A stretch of 64,000 nt of DNA from Levilactobacillus spicheri DSM 15429 (lineage in GTDB: Bacteria; Bacillota; Bacilli; Lactobacillales; Lactobacillaceae), in the NCBI RefSeq assembly GCF_001435095.1, contig NZ_AZFC01000016.1, forward strand, positions 62,001-126,000. The letters are read 5' to 3'. Below are positions 16,280 to 24,704 of this stretch, piece after piece. The position numbers and the translations under genes were made by a program. A model generated the notes under the pieces. It searched no databases. It saw nothing but the letters and a program-made list of their open reading frames with translations, and was not told where the DNA came from. Numbering within the stretch: position 1 is the first letter of the stretch; each line of letters opens with the position of its first letter.

Positions 16280-18496
16280 CTACTGCACCGCCCGGACGAT
16301 AAACAGCTGGGCGCTGAAGTCACTCGAGTACCCCTGCTGCGGCTTGACCGTCGGCACGAAGAGGCCCGCGTGCATCAGCTCGGCCCCGGAGAAGTGCTCT
16401 GAATCCTGGTTCACCGTGTAGGTCCGCTGCGGGTCCAACCCCTTGAGGAACTGGCGCTGGTACGGCGCGTTGGGGTGGTTCAACAGCTGGTAGCGGCCGA
16501 AGATGGCACTGCCCTGGTCGGCCGCGACCACGCCCCAACTGGTGACGTTGCCGTCGCCGGCGAACGGGCTGTCCACCCGGTAGAAGGTTCCGAACTGGAA
16601 CAGGTGCCGGTGTTCCTGGTAAAAGGCCACCTGTTCCTTGATCTGTTCTAATTCCGCCGGGGTCATCTGGGTAATGTCCAGCTCGTAGCCCAGGTCGCCA
16701 AAGAACGCCACCGCCCCCCGGGTCGCGAGCGACGTGACCCGGCCGTTCTGGTCGTTGGGCACCGCCGAAACGTGGGCGCCCATCATGGCCTGCGGGTACC
16801 CGTAAGACGTGCCGCACTGAATCTTCAGCCGTTCGACCGCGTCGGTGTCGTCGCTGGTCCAGGCCTGTGGCGCGTAGTACATCATCCCCAGGTCGAACCG
16901 TCCGCCCCCGGAAGCGCAGGACTCGAACAAAACGTCCGGGTGTGCGTGGGTCAGCCGGTCGTATAGCTGGTAGACCCCCAGGATGTAGCGGTGGGTGAAC
17001 TCCAGTTGCTGGTCGGCCCCCAACCGCCGGCTAAAGGCCTCGGTGAGGTTACGGTTCATGTCCCACTTCACGTAATCCAGGTGCATCGCACTGATCACGC
17101 TGCTGATCTTCCCGAAGAGGTAGTCGATCACCTCCGGTCGGGTCATGTCGAGGACGAACTGGTGGCGGCTAGGCGTCAACGTCGCGGCCGGATCCCCGAC
17201 CACCCAGTCCGGGTGCTGGCGGTACAGGTCGCTATCCTGCGAGATCATTTCCGGCTCGAACCACAGCCCCAACTGCATCCCCAGCGCGTGGACCCGGTCG
17301 CCGAAGTGCGTCAGGCCGTGGGGGAACTTGGGCTGGTTGACGAACCAGTCGCCCAGTGAGGTGGTGTCGTCGTTGCGGTGGCCGAACCACCCGTCGTCCA
17401 GCACGAACATCTCGATGCCCAGGTCGTGGGCCTGCTGGACGATGGTCATCAGCTTTTCTTCGTTGAAGTCGAAGTAGGTGGCCTCCCAGTTATTGATCAG
17501 GATGGGCCGGTCCTGGTGCGCGAACGTCGGGTTGACCAGGTGGGCTTGGTAAAAGGCCCCTAACTGTTGGGACAGCTGGTTCAGACCACGGTCCGTGTAG
17601 CTCAGGATGGCCTCCGGTGTCTGAAAGTCGGTCCCCGGCGCCAGCTGCCAGCCGAACTCGTGCGGGTTGATGCCCACCAGGACCCGGCTGGTCGCAAACT
17701 GGTCGACCTCGACGCTATCCTGGAAGTTTCCCGAGTAGACCAGGTTCAGCCCGAAGGCACTCCCCTGGTCGTCGGTGGTATCCGGCCGTGCCAGGATCAT
17801 GAACGGGTTCTCCTGGTGACTCGACGCGCCGCGCAGGCTGTCGATACTCTGCAGGCCCGGCCGCAGGTGGGTGCGGTAGAGGTGGCGCTCCCGGGCCCAG
17901 TCGCCGGCAAACTGCAGGAAGTCGTAATCGGCATCCGGCAGGTCCAGTTGAAGGCTAGCGGCCGCATTCAGGGTGACCGCCGTGGTCGTCGGGTTGTGGA
18001 ACCGTGCGCTGCGCACCAGCACGTCCTGGTGCGGGAAGACCGTGTAGGCCAGGTCCAACCGCACCCCGGTGATGGCGTCCTTGAGGTGGCAGACCAGGGT
18101 CTCCGCGTCGTCGTGGGTGTCGTCAAAGGTCGCCGGTAACCCGGCCAACCGCTTTTTCCCCGCGGTCAGCGTGTAGTCCTGGTAGGCGAACTCCGAGGTG
18201 CGGCTGCCGTTGGGCTGGGTCAGCTGAAAGGCCGGCAGGCGGAAGTCGCCCTTGCCCAGGCTGGCGTACTCCTGCTTGAGCATCTCCGGTTGAAAGTCGG
18301 GCAGGCCATCGTTCCAGGTCGCCATGCCGCCCCGCTCCTCGCGCTGGGACAGGTTGGCATAGTGTTCCTTGACCGGCAACCGGTCGCCGTAGTACAGCTG
18401 GCCGAGTTCGCCGTTGGGCATGACCGTCAGGATGTAGCTGGTGTGGTCGGTCTGTAAGTGAAACAAGTTTTTCTGGGCATTGATTTTAATTGTCAT
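16280..18496 (-). CDS. melA: Alpha-galactosidase, GH36
   Basis: 738-residue cytosolic enzyme hydrolysing terminal alpha-1,6-galactose from melibiose and raffinose-type sugars. N-terminal beta-domain (about 1-330), catalytic barrel and C-terminal domain match the family length of about 730. The nucleophile is Asp479 in YVKWDMNRN; the acid/base lies in SDDTD (Asp549/550). The motifs VLDDGWFG and FESCASGGGRFD are diagnostic. The ATG follows AGGAGGAG and overlaps the acetyltransferase stop by 11 bases. It is part of the operon acetyltransferase-melA-symporter. No signal peptide. Confidence 0.95.
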   Translation of the reverse strand: MTIKINAQKNLFHLQTDHTSYILTVMPNGELGQLYYGDRLPVKEHYANLSQREERGGMATWNDGLPDFQPEMLKQEYASLGKGDFRLPAFQLTQPNGSRTSEFAYQDYTLTAGKKRLAGLPATFDDTHDDAETLVCHLKDAITGVRLDLAYTVFPHQDVLVRSARFHNPTTTAVTLNAAASLQLDLPDADYDFLQFAGDWARERHLYRTHLRPGLQSIDSLRGASSHQENPFMILARPDTTDDQGSAFGLNLVYSGNFQDSVEVDQFATSRVLVGINPHEFGWQLAPGTDFQTPEAILSYTDRGLNQLSQQLGAFYQAHLVNPTFAHQDRPILINNWEATYFDFNEEKLMTIVQQAHDLGIEMFVLDDGWFGHRNDDTTSLGDWFVNQPKFPHGLTHFGDRVHALGMQLGLWFEPEMISQDSDLYRQHPDWVVGDPAATLTPSRHQFVLDMTRPEVIDYLFGKISSVISAMHLDYVKWDMNRNLTEAFSRRLGADQQLEFTHRYILGVYQLYDRLTHAHPDVLFESCASGGGRFDLGMMYYAPQAWTSDDTDAVERLKIQCGTSYGYPQAMMGAHVSAVPNDQNGRVTSLATRGAVAFFGDLGYELDITQMTPAELEQIKEQVAFYQEHRHLFQFGTFYRVDSPFAGDGNVTSWGVVAADQGSAIFGRYQLLNHPNAPYQRQFLKGLDPQRTYTVNQDSEHFSGAELMHAGLFVPTVKPQQGYSSDFSAQLFIVRAVQ

Positions 18497-19151
18497 GGGT
18501 CTCCTCCTGTGTGGGTGCCGTCACGTCCATGGGCTGGTCGTGATCGTAATAGTCCCGGTCGTGCTGGGTGATCAACCGTACCACTTGGGCCGGCGTGCCG
18601 ATGGCGACCACGTTGGCCGGCAGGTCCTTGGTGACCAAAGCCCCGGCGCCAACGACCGTGTTCTCACCAATCGTCACGCCCGGTAGCACCGTCACGTTGG
18701 CACCTAACCAGACGTTTTCCTTGAGGTGGATCGGTCGGTTGTACTGGTACGCCGCCCGTCGCCGTTGCGGGTCGATGGGGTGGCCCGCGGTGACCAGGGT
18801 CACGTTGGGCCCCAGCAGCACGTGGTCGTCGATGAAGATCTCGCCGTCGTCGACCAATGTCAGGTGGTAATTGGCGTAAACGGCGGCCCCCAGGTGGACG
18901 TGGTGGCCCGCCCAGTTGGCGTAGAAGGGTTGTTCGATGTAGCTGTCCGGTCCCACTGATGCGAAGTGGTCCGCTAACCACTGGGCCCGGCCGGCCATGT
19001 CCGTAAAGGCCAACTGGTTATAGTCCGCCAGGTCCTGCTGGTAGTGTTGCTGTTCGTTCATCAAGGTGGGTTCTCCGGGATCATAGAGTTTTCCCGCCAA
19101 CATTCGGTCGCGATTCTCCGTGGCCGAGAGGGTTTTCAAATCTTTTTGCAT
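18486..19151 (-). CDS. Sugar O-acetyltransferase, LacA/Maa type
   Basis: 221-residue left-handed beta-helix acetyltransferase that moves an acetyl group from acetyl-CoA to a galactoside or maltose, presumably to detoxify non-metabolisable sugars. Hexapeptide repeats run about 90-190 (FIDDHVLLGPNV, then VTAGHPI with the catalytic His, then NVWLGANVTVLPGVTIGENT, then GAGALVTKDLPAN). The N-terminal Mac domain is present (MLAGKLYDPGEPTL). The start is ATG 19151 with GGAGG 11 bases upstream. First gene of the alpha-galactoside operon. Confidence 0.9.
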   Translation of the reverse strand: MQKDLKTLSATENRDRMLAGKLYDPGEPTLMNEQQHYQQDLADYNQLAFTDMAGRAQWLADHFASVGPDSYIEQPFYANWAGHHVHLGAAVYANYHLTLVDDGEIFIDDHVLLGPNVTLVTAGHPIDPQRRRAAYQYNRPIHLKENVWLGANVTVLPGVTIGENTVVGAGALVTKDLPANVVAIGTPAQVVRLITQHDRDYYDHDQPMDVTAPTQEETHDN

Positions 19152-19191
19152 GATTAACGGCACCTCCAGGTTAGTCTTTCATACGGTTTTC

Positions 19192-19220
19192 ATTGTAACC
19201 GCTACCAAAAAGACATACCA
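19192..19220 (-). promoter_or_regulatory. Promoter of the alpha-galactoside operon
   Basis: On the minus strand TACAAT (19197-19192) forms the -10. The -35 region (about 19215-19220) is poor, as is common where an activator is needed. The cre box overlaps the -10. Confidence 0.55.
19194..19207. promoter_or_regulatory. cre box (CcpA operator) on the alpha-galactoside operon
   Basis: TGTAACCGCTACCA matches TGWAANCGNTWNCA at all 14 positions and covers the -10 box. Binding of CcpA/HPr-Ser-P here would block transcription when glucose is present. Inference from motif and position. Confidence 0.75.
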
Positions 19221-19226
19221 CCCACC

Positions 19227-19255
19227 TTTGTTGGCTAAAGTTGTCCATTTGTTAG
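19227..19255 (-). promoter_or_regulatory. Direct repeats, candidate AraC-family activator site
   Basis: TTTGTTGG (19227-19234) and TTTGTTAG (19248-19255) are direct repeats 21 bases apart, two helical turns, just upstream of the weak -35. This layout is what an AraC/MsmR-type dimer uses. The regulator gene next to it is the likely binder. Confidence 0.4.
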
Positions 19256-19324
19256 GGACTCTCGGCCGTGACGCACAAATTTAGTTGGGTGGTCAATGAT
19301 CTTTCAGCGTGACAATTTTCTATC

Positions 19325-20188
19325 TTAACCGAGTTTTCCGGCCGGGTTCTCCAGGGGGCGGTTCGTCAGGTGCAGCTGTTGCCGGTAGTCGCGCGGGGCC
19401 AGGCCGTACTGGCGTTTGAACTGGTGATTCAGGACCTCGGTGCGCTGATACCCACACCGCCCGGCAATCCGCTGAATCGGCAGGTCCGACGCTTCCAGGT
19501 AGTGACAGGCCAGCGTCAGCCGGAAGTCGTGGATGTAGCGGACCGGCGGCACCCCGATGGTGGTCCTGAACAGGTCCGAAAAGTAGCTGCGGTTCAACCC
19601 CACCGAAGCCGCCAGCTGGGTCACCGTCAAGTGCTCGTCGATGTGCTGGCGGATGTAGGTCACCGCCGAGTTGATGTAGGGGTTGCCGATCGAAGCGGTC
19701 GTGCCGCGTTGGGCGGTCGCCGCCAAGCGGCCGAAGAACTGGTAGAGCTGCCCCGTGCGCCAGAGACTGTCGGCCATGGTGTCGCGGGGATGGGCCAGCA
19801 CCCCCTGGACGCACTCGCTGAGTTCGGCCGCGACCGGCGTCACCTGATAGGTCGGTTCCTGGGGCGTGAACCCCGCCGCGGCGACCAGCTGATCGGCATG
19901 GGGGCCGCTGAAGCCCAGCCAGACGTACTGCCAGGGATCCTGTTCGTCGGCGATGTAAAAACTCCGGGCGTGGGGCTGAATCAAAAAGCCCTGCCCCGCG
20001 TGCAGGTGGTAGGTCACCCCGTCGACCTGAAAGGTCCCCCGTCCCGCCACGATGTAGTGAACCACGTAATACCCGCGAACCGCTGGGCCGTAGCGGTGTC
20101 CCGGGCAGGTCTGGGATGTCCCGGCGCAGGTCAGCGAGACCGGCTGATCCGCGTAGGCCGTCAATAGGATGCTGTGCGCTTTCTCCAT
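19325..20188 (-). CDS. AraC-family transcriptional activator (MsmR/RafR-like)
   Basis: 287-residue regulator, probably the activator of the neighbouring alpha-galactoside operon. The N-terminal cupin-like ligand domain (about 20-150: YVVHYIVAGRGTFQVDG, then PHARSFYIAD) binds inducer. Two HTH motifs form the C-terminal DNA-binding domain (about 190-275: LAASVGLNRSYFSDLFR and IAGRCGYQRTEVLNHQFKR). The start ATG follows GGGAGGAG. It is transcribed in the same direction as the operon, 173 bases upstream of it, with the promoter and operator elements in that gap. The melibiose/raffinose inducer is inferred from context. Confidence 0.88.
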   Translation of the reverse strand: MEKAHSILLTAYADQPVSLTCAGTSQTCPGHRYGPAVRGYYVVHYIVAGRGTFQVDGVTYHLHAGQGFLIQPHARSFYIADEQDPWQYVWLGFSGPHADQLVAAAGFTPQEPTYQVTPVAAELSECVQGVLAHPRDTMADSLWRTGQLYQFFGRLAATAQRGTTASIGNPYINSAVTYIRQHIDEHLTVTQLAASVGLNRSYFSDLFRTTIGVPPVRYIHDFRLTLACHYLEASDLPIQRIAGRCGYQRTEVLNHQFKRQYGLAPRDYRQQLHLTNRPLENPAGKLG

Positions 20189-20309
20189 GGTATCTCCTCC
20201 CGTCCCCAATCTATGTGAAAGGGCTTTCTCAACCACCTTAGCATAGCCGTTCCAAAATTAATATCCAGAAAATTGATTGAAGCCAAATTTTGTCTGCAGT
20301 CAGTCACTG

Positions 20310-20373
20310 CGCTTCACGCCGGCGAGCAAGCTGGCCGAGGTGGGCACGACCATCAAGTCGCCTCTGTTGCGCT
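20310..20373 (+). repeat. Family 1 repeat with internal deletion
   Basis: Keeps both outer ends of the element (GCCGGCGAGCAAG, then TGGGCACGAC on the left; AAGTCGCCTCTGTTGCGC on the right) but lacks all of hairpins P2 and P3, about 90 bases. This is the pattern seen when a mobile or recombining element loses its centre. Confidence 0.75.
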
Positions 20374-20439
20374 CACCTATCCGATACCCGCTATGCATGA
20401 AATGACCCATCCGCAGCCATCGAGTGCTCGTTGAAAGCA

Positions 20440-20472
20440 GTGGCAGTCGATAGGATGACACGTCACTGCCAC
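20440..20472. other. Isolated hairpin in a non-coding stretch
   Basis: GTGGCAGT pairs with ACTGCCAC around a 17-base loop. It belongs to the 470-base gap 20189-20658, which otherwise holds only the deleted Family 1 copy and the terminator at 20531-20574. Confidence 0.4.
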
Positions 20473-20530
20473 CACCGCTTCCTGATCAACTAGCTCCCTG
20501 CGCCGTTTGGACTATCGCTCGAATTCTAAA

Positions 20531-20574
20531 AACCAGTCAGGAAATTCTCATAGTCGAGAATTTTCTGACTGGTT
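20531..20574. terminator. Bidirectional intrinsic terminator
   Basis: AACCAGTCAGGAAATTCTC pairs with GAGAATTTTCTGACTGGTT (one G-U pair) around a short loop, with A and T flanks. It lies downstream of the phosphoesterase gene on the minus strand. Confidence 0.85.
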
Positions 20575-20658
20575 TTATCGCTTCATTTATTTTGAGGATT
20601 GCCGAATGACCGGCGCCATAACACGGCCCAACCGGCGATTGATTCCGTTTCCACCTGG

Positions 20659-21507
20659 TTAGTCCGTCTTCGCTGGCGGTGCTGCCACCATGGCCTCCGT
20701 CACCAGTTGATTGCCGTCGTACAGGCGGCCCTTGATGGCCCGCTTGGCCTGGACCACCGTCCCCGCTGCCGTCAGCGTCAACGACCCGACGCCCCCGTCG
20801 AAGGCCCCGGAGCGGCTCCCCGCATCGATCAGGTAACGGGGCACGTCTTGCGGGGTGGCCTGCATCTTCAGGTAGCCCCGCCCGGGCGCCAGCACCTGGA
20901 CCGGCGTGTGGCCGGTCACGATGACCTTGCCCAGGTCGTTAGCGTGCCACCCGCTATCCGGTTGCTGACTGGCAAAGTAATAGTCGTCCCGGATCCACAT
21001 CAGGTCGTCGTCACGCTGCTGCGCTAACGGCCGGTCCCAGTCGATTCCGGCGTGGACGGCCAGGATCGCCGCGTTCTGCCAACTCAGTGGCTGGGCCGCC
21101 AACCAGTCGGTGAGGTCCTTCAACGGCGCATCGCTCAGGGCCGCCGCGACCGCCGGCAGGCTGGTCGCGTGGATTCCCAGGCGACGCCAGGTCTGGGCAC
21201 CGCCGTTGAGCTTCCAGGTCTGATACTGTAAGGTGTCCCAGCGCGCCGTCTCGGTCCAAAAGGCATCGTGATTGCCCAATAACGCCACGTCGCCGTGCTG
21301 GTCGACCCGCTCACGCACCAGGCGCAACACGCCCAACGGGTCCAACGGTGCGCGCTCGACGTGGTCCCTGAACTGGCGTTGGGGGTTCCCGTCGATGTAG
21401 TCCCCCAGAAAGATCAGCCGACTGGCCGCCACTACGGGGTCCTGCAGCAAGGCCCGCAAATCGTCGGCCGCCGAATGGATGTCCCCGATAAACGTTAACT
21501 GCGTCAT
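20659..21507 (-). CDS. Calcineurin-like metallophosphoesterase
   Basis: 282-residue dinuclear metal phosphatase. The metal ligands are visible: GDIHS (about 9), GDYIDG (about 39), GNHD (about 80), then HAGIDW and GHTPVQ. The arrangement resembles PrpA/ApaH-type serine/threonine phosphatases or diadenosine-tetraphosphatases; the true substrate is not clear. The start is ATG 21507, eight bases after GGAGG; a longer in-frame reading upstream is Arg/Gly-rich and has no site. It is transcribed alone. Confidence 0.82.
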   Translation of the reverse strand: MTQLTFIGDIHSAADDLRALLQDPVVAASRLIFLGDYIDGNPQRQFRDHVERAPLDPLGVLRLVRERVDQHGDVALLGNHDAFWTETARWDTLQYQTWKLNGGAQTWRRLGIHATSLPAVAAALSDAPLKDLTDWLAAQPLSWQNAAILAVHAGIDWDRPLAQQRDDDLMWIRDDYYFASQQPDSGWHANDLGKVIVTGHTPVQVLAPGRGYLKMQATPQDVPRYLIDAGSRSGAFDGGVGSLTLTAAGTVVQAKRAIKGRLYDGNQLVTEAMVAAPPAKTD

Positions 21508-21694
21508 CCCCATCACCTCCGTGTCGTTTTGATACGCTAACTGTACCACGAATTCGTCGCTAGCGGGGCCACGACCCCTTCCAGCCGCCCTTTTTCTCAC
21601 CGGTTACCCAACCATTTAGTCATTAAATGGTAGCGCGTTCACAATGGCTAGGCTAAACTAGACCTAACGCACTACCTTAGGAGGCTTCCCGTTT

Positions 21695-22516
21695 ATGCAA
21701 CTCAACCTACTCTTCGCCATCGACGACAAGTTCGCCGACCGCATGCTGGTCACGCTGTACTCGCTGCGACAGAACAGCCCGGCCACCAACACCTACGACG
21801 TTTACGTGATTCAAGACCAACCCCTGGCCCAGGCCGACCGGCTGACCCAGATCCTGCAGGCCCTGAACATGACCTACCACCCGATCATCGTCGGGGCCGA
21901 CGTCTTCGCCGACGCCCCGGTCTCCGACCGTTATCCCAAGTCGATCTACTACCGGCTCCTAGCCAGTGAACTGCTGCCCGCCACCCTGGACAAGGTGCTC
22001 TACCTCGACGCCGATATCCTGGTCATCAACGACCCGACGCCCCTGTACCGCCTGGACCTGTCCGGCCGGCTCTACGCGGCGGCCATGCACAGCGACTTTC
22101 TGAACCTGACCGGGACCTTCAACCAGTTTCGCTTAGACACCGCCACGCCCCACTACTTCAACTCCGGCGTGCTACTGATCAACCTGGCGCGGGCCCGCCA
22201 ACAGGTTAAGCCAGCGGACATCTTCCGGGTGATTCGGGAACACAAAAACGTCCTGATCTTACCCGACCAAGACGTCCTCAACAAACTCTATTCGCAAGAC
22301 ACGCAACCGGTCGCCGACGTGGTCTACAACTACGACGTGCGCAAGGACCTGACCTACCAGACCACCAGTCAGGGCAAGTGGGACCTCGATTGGGTGGTCA
22401 CCCACACCGTCTTTTTGCACTATTGCGGCACCAAGAAACCCTGGCTCGCCACCGCGACCGACAAGTACGCCCTGCTGTACAAGCACTACCAGCACCGGTT
22501 CGCCCAACGTTTCTAG
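21695..22516 (+). CDS. Glycosyltransferase family 8 protein
   Basis: 273-residue GT-A retaining glycosyltransferase. It begins MQLNLLFAIDDKFADRMLVT, and the metal-binding DxD is in VLYLDADILV (about residue 100). The motif FNSGVLLINL and the later HYCGTKKPW are typical of GT8 (LgtC/GspA-like galactosyl- or glucosyltransferases). AGGAGG precedes the ATG. It probably modifies a surface glycan or teichoic acid, using UDP-glucose or UDP-galactose; neighbours give no further hint. Confidence 0.88.
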   Translation: MQLNLLFAIDDKFADRMLVTLYSLRQNSPATNTYDVYVIQDQPLAQADRLTQILQALNMTYHPIIVGADVFADAPVSDRYPKSIYYRLLASELLPATLDKVLYLDADILVINDPTPLYRLDLSGRLYAAAMHSDFLNLTGTFNQFRLDTATPHYFNSGVLLINLARARQQVKPADIFRVIREHKNVLILPDQDVLNKLYSQDTQPVADVVYNYDVRKDLTYQTTSQGKWDLDWVVTHTVFLHYCGTKKPWLATATDKYALLYKHYQHRFAQRF

Positions 22517-22548
22517 GTGCGCACCTGTTGCCAAACCCCGTCACACCC

Positions 22549-22598
22549 AAAAGTCGCCGGTCGAAACGCCCAACGGGGTCTTCGACCGGCGACTTTTT
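22549..22598. terminator. Bidirectional intrinsic terminator
   Basis: AAAAGTCGCCGGTCGAA pairs perfectly with TTCGACCGGCGACTTTT around a 15-base loop. It separates the convergent GT8 and ABC permease genes. Confidence 0.92.
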
Positions 22599-22617
22599 GG
22601 TTCGCGTGATGATTCGG

Positions 22618-23388
22618 CTAGTACCGGGCTTCCACCCAGCGCCGCATTAAGTAGATGTTCAGCCAGCTGACCAGGACGATGGCCAGCGTCAGGGTCGCAA
22701 AGTTCCAGACCAGGTTGTCGCTACCGGTACTGATCACCAGCTGCACCAGCCGATCGGCCAGGTGGCTGACCCAGTTCAGGAAGGCCACGATGGCCCAGAC
22801 CAACAGCACCGCCAAGATGGTCTTGACCAGCCGCTGGGAGGCGCCCGGAATAAAGGCACTGACGGCCTCGGTCGCGAAATGGATCAGCGTGATGAAGACC
22901 CACACCCATAAGACGATGGCCACGGCCCAGAGAACAAAGGTGAGGCTGTAGACCTGAAGTTGGTGCCAGTCGTGGGCGGTCAGGTGCAGGTTCATGGTCT
23001 GGCGGAACCAGGCCCGCACGGCACTGCCGTTCATCGCCGAACCGACCAGTAACAGGACGACCTCGACCAGGCCCATGTAGACCAGGCTGCCCAGTGATGA
23101 GATCAGGTTTGCTAAGTAGAGAGTGGTGTCGCCCACCGGCAAGAGCCGGTAGCTGTCACTGACCAACATCTTTTCGTTGTGCCAGGTCAACCAGCAGAAG
23201 CCGGTGAACCCAAAGAGCAGTCCCCAGAACACCACCGGTCCGATCATCTCCAGGGTGGCGAACCCGTGGGACCAGATCTCGTACGCCATGGTCAGGACCA
23301 CGGCCAAGAGATTAAAGAATAAGAGCTGATTCAGACTGCGGAACTTGGGGCGCCACATGACCCGGAAGCTTTGTTTAAAGTTCGTCAT
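22618..23388 (-). CDS. ABC transporter permease, YtrC/D-like
   Basis: 256-residue integral membrane protein with about six helices, including FFNLLAVVLTMAYEIWSHG near the start and NFATLTLAIVLVSWLNIYLM at the end. The ATG at 23388 overlaps the ATPase gene by 14 bases and follows a G-rich site. It forms the membrane part of a GntR-ATPase-permease operon typical of antibiotic- or bacteriocin-responsive Ytr systems. The substrate is unknown. Confidence 0.8.
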   Translation of the reverse strand: MTNFKQSFRVMWRPKFRSLNQLLFFNLLAVVLTMAYEIWSHGFATLEMIGPVVFWGLLFGFTGFCWLTWHNEKMLVSDSYRLLPVGDTTLYLANLISSLGSLVYMGLVEVVLLLVGSAMNGSAVRAWFRQTMNLHLTAHDWHQLQVYSLTFVLWAVAIVLWVWVFITLIHFATEAVSAFIPGASQRLVKTILAVLLVWAIVAFLNWVSHLADRLVQLVISTGSDNLVWNFATLTLAIVLVSWLNIYLMRRWVEARY

Positions 23389-24097
23389 CGTGAATATCCC
23401 CCCCGTAGACACTTTCGTAAAAGGCTTCGATGCCCAGGCCAAACTCGCTGCGAATCTGGTCGCTGCTCTTGTGGGTGCAGATGGTGTGGTCCTTGACGAT
23501 GACCACCTCGTCCAGCAAAGCCGCAATCTCGGTTACGTAATGGTCACTGATGATCATGGTCGCGTCGGCCTGCTTCCACTTGATGATGCTGCTGATGATG
23601 CGCTTGCGGCTCATGCTGTCGATGCCGCTGAAGGGTTCGTCGAGCAGGTACACGGCCGCCTCACGCGACAGGGTCAGCGCGATGATGAACTTCTCGCGGG
23701 TCCCCTTCGACAGTGTCGCCAGCTTCTGGTCGTCGTCGATTTGCAGAAAGGTGATCAGGTCGAGGTACTTTTTGGCGGAGAAGTCCGGGTAGACCGTCGC
23801 GTAGAAGTCGCGGATCTGGCTCAGCTTGTCGTTGCCCCGGAAGCCCTGCAGGCTCTCACTGAAACTGACCAGGGCCCGCCGTTCCACGCCCCGGGTGGCT
23901 TGGTTAACGGCGATGGTGCCCCGTTCCCCCTTGGCCACGCTGGCGATAAGGCGCATCAGGGTCGTCTTCCCGGCCCCGTTTTCCCCCAACAGCCCGACAA
24001 TCTTGCCGGGTGAGATCTGGAGGTTGACGTCCGTGAGAATGGTTTTCTGATTCTTGCGATAACTTAAGTCGGTCACTTCGAGTGCGTTACTGATCAT
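23375..24097 (-). CDS. ABC transporter ATPase, YtrB-like
   Basis: 240-residue nucleotide-binding subunit. Walker A is GENGAGKTT (about 38), the Q-loop region reads VSFSESLQGF, the signature is LSKGTREK (LSGGQ-like but degenerate), Walker B AVYLLDEPF and the H-loop ISDHY. It starts MISNALEVTDLSYRKNQ and shares ATGA with the regulator stop. The partner permease overlaps downstream. Confidence 0.9.
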   Translation of the reverse strand: MISNALEVTDLSYRKNQKTILTDVNLQISPGKIVGLLGENGAGKTTLMRLIASVAKGERGTIAVNQATRGVERRALVSFSESLQGFRGNDKLSQIRDFYATVYPDFSAKKYLDLITFLQIDDDQKLATLSKGTREKFIIALTLSREAAVYLLDEPFSGIDSMSRKRIISSIIKWKQADATMIISDHYVTEIAALLDEVVIVKDHTICTHKSSDQIRSEFGLGIEAFYESVYGGDIHDDEL

Positions 24098-24474
24098 GCT
24101 TGGTCCCCTCTCGTCTGAATGTAGTGCTGAATCTCGGTCACGATGTCGCGGTCACTCAGCTTCAACGCGTGCAGCTGGGTGTACAATTCCTGAATGTAGG
24201 CCGTGATCAGGCGTTGCTTGAGCGCCGCAATCTTGGCGGGTTCTTCGGTCACGAAGTTGCCCCGGCCCCGCTTGGACACCAGGATTTCCTCGTGGATCAT
24301 CTCGCTTAAGGCCCGTTGGACGGTATTGACGTTGACCGTTAAGTCGACCGCCAGTTGGCGCACGGCCGGTAGCTTCTCCCCCGGTTGCAGGTCGCCGGCC
24401 ACGATTCGGTGGTACAGGTAGTTCTTGATCTGATAATAAATCGGGACCTTATCGTCAAATTGCACATCGTTCAC
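24094..24474 (-). CDS. GntR-family repressor, YtrA type
   Basis: 126-residue regulator: GntR winged helix (about 10-80: IYYQIKNYLYHRIVAGDLQP, then VNVNTVQRALSEM) and a short C-terminal helical dimerisation segment, as in YtrA. AGAGG precedes the ATG. It heads the operon and very probably represses it through the inverted repeat at 24481-24504 in its own promoter. YtrA-type regulators respond to cell-wall-active peptides; that is family knowledge, not seen here. Confidence 0.9.
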   Translation of the reverse strand: MNDVQFDDKVPIYYQIKNYLYHRIVAGDLQPGEKLPAVRQLAVDLTVNVNTVQRALSEMIHEEILVSKRGRGNFVTEEPAKIAALKQRLITAYIQELYTQLHALKLSDRDIVTEIQHYIQTRGDQA

Positions 24475-24480
24475 CTCTTT

Positions 24481-24529
24481 AGTGTAATATCTTTCTATAA
24501 CACTATAACACGAGTTGGCCTTTTCACAA
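24481..24529 (-). promoter_or_regulatory. Promoter and YtrA-type operator of the GntR-ABC operon
   Basis: The inverted repeat AGTGTT-N12-TACACT (minus strand, 24504-24481) resembles the AGTGTA-N13-TACACT operator I recall for Bacillus YtrA. The -10 TATAGT (24507-24502) overlaps it and TTGTGA (24529-24524) is a -35 at 16 bases. Repressor binding would hide the promoter. Confidence 0.65.
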
Positions 24530-24704
24530 AGAAATTCCGCTATTTTTCTTAAATCGGGGGCATCGGCCGGCTTGTTCGGTCGGCAGTTACCGACGCTTTT
24601 CGTTTACGGTGCCGGTCAAGTGGGAACGTGGCTGTGCCCCCCTTGACGACCACCCCACGATTCGTGCTACATTAATCTCAGACATGCTTGAAGGAGGCCC
24701 TTTC

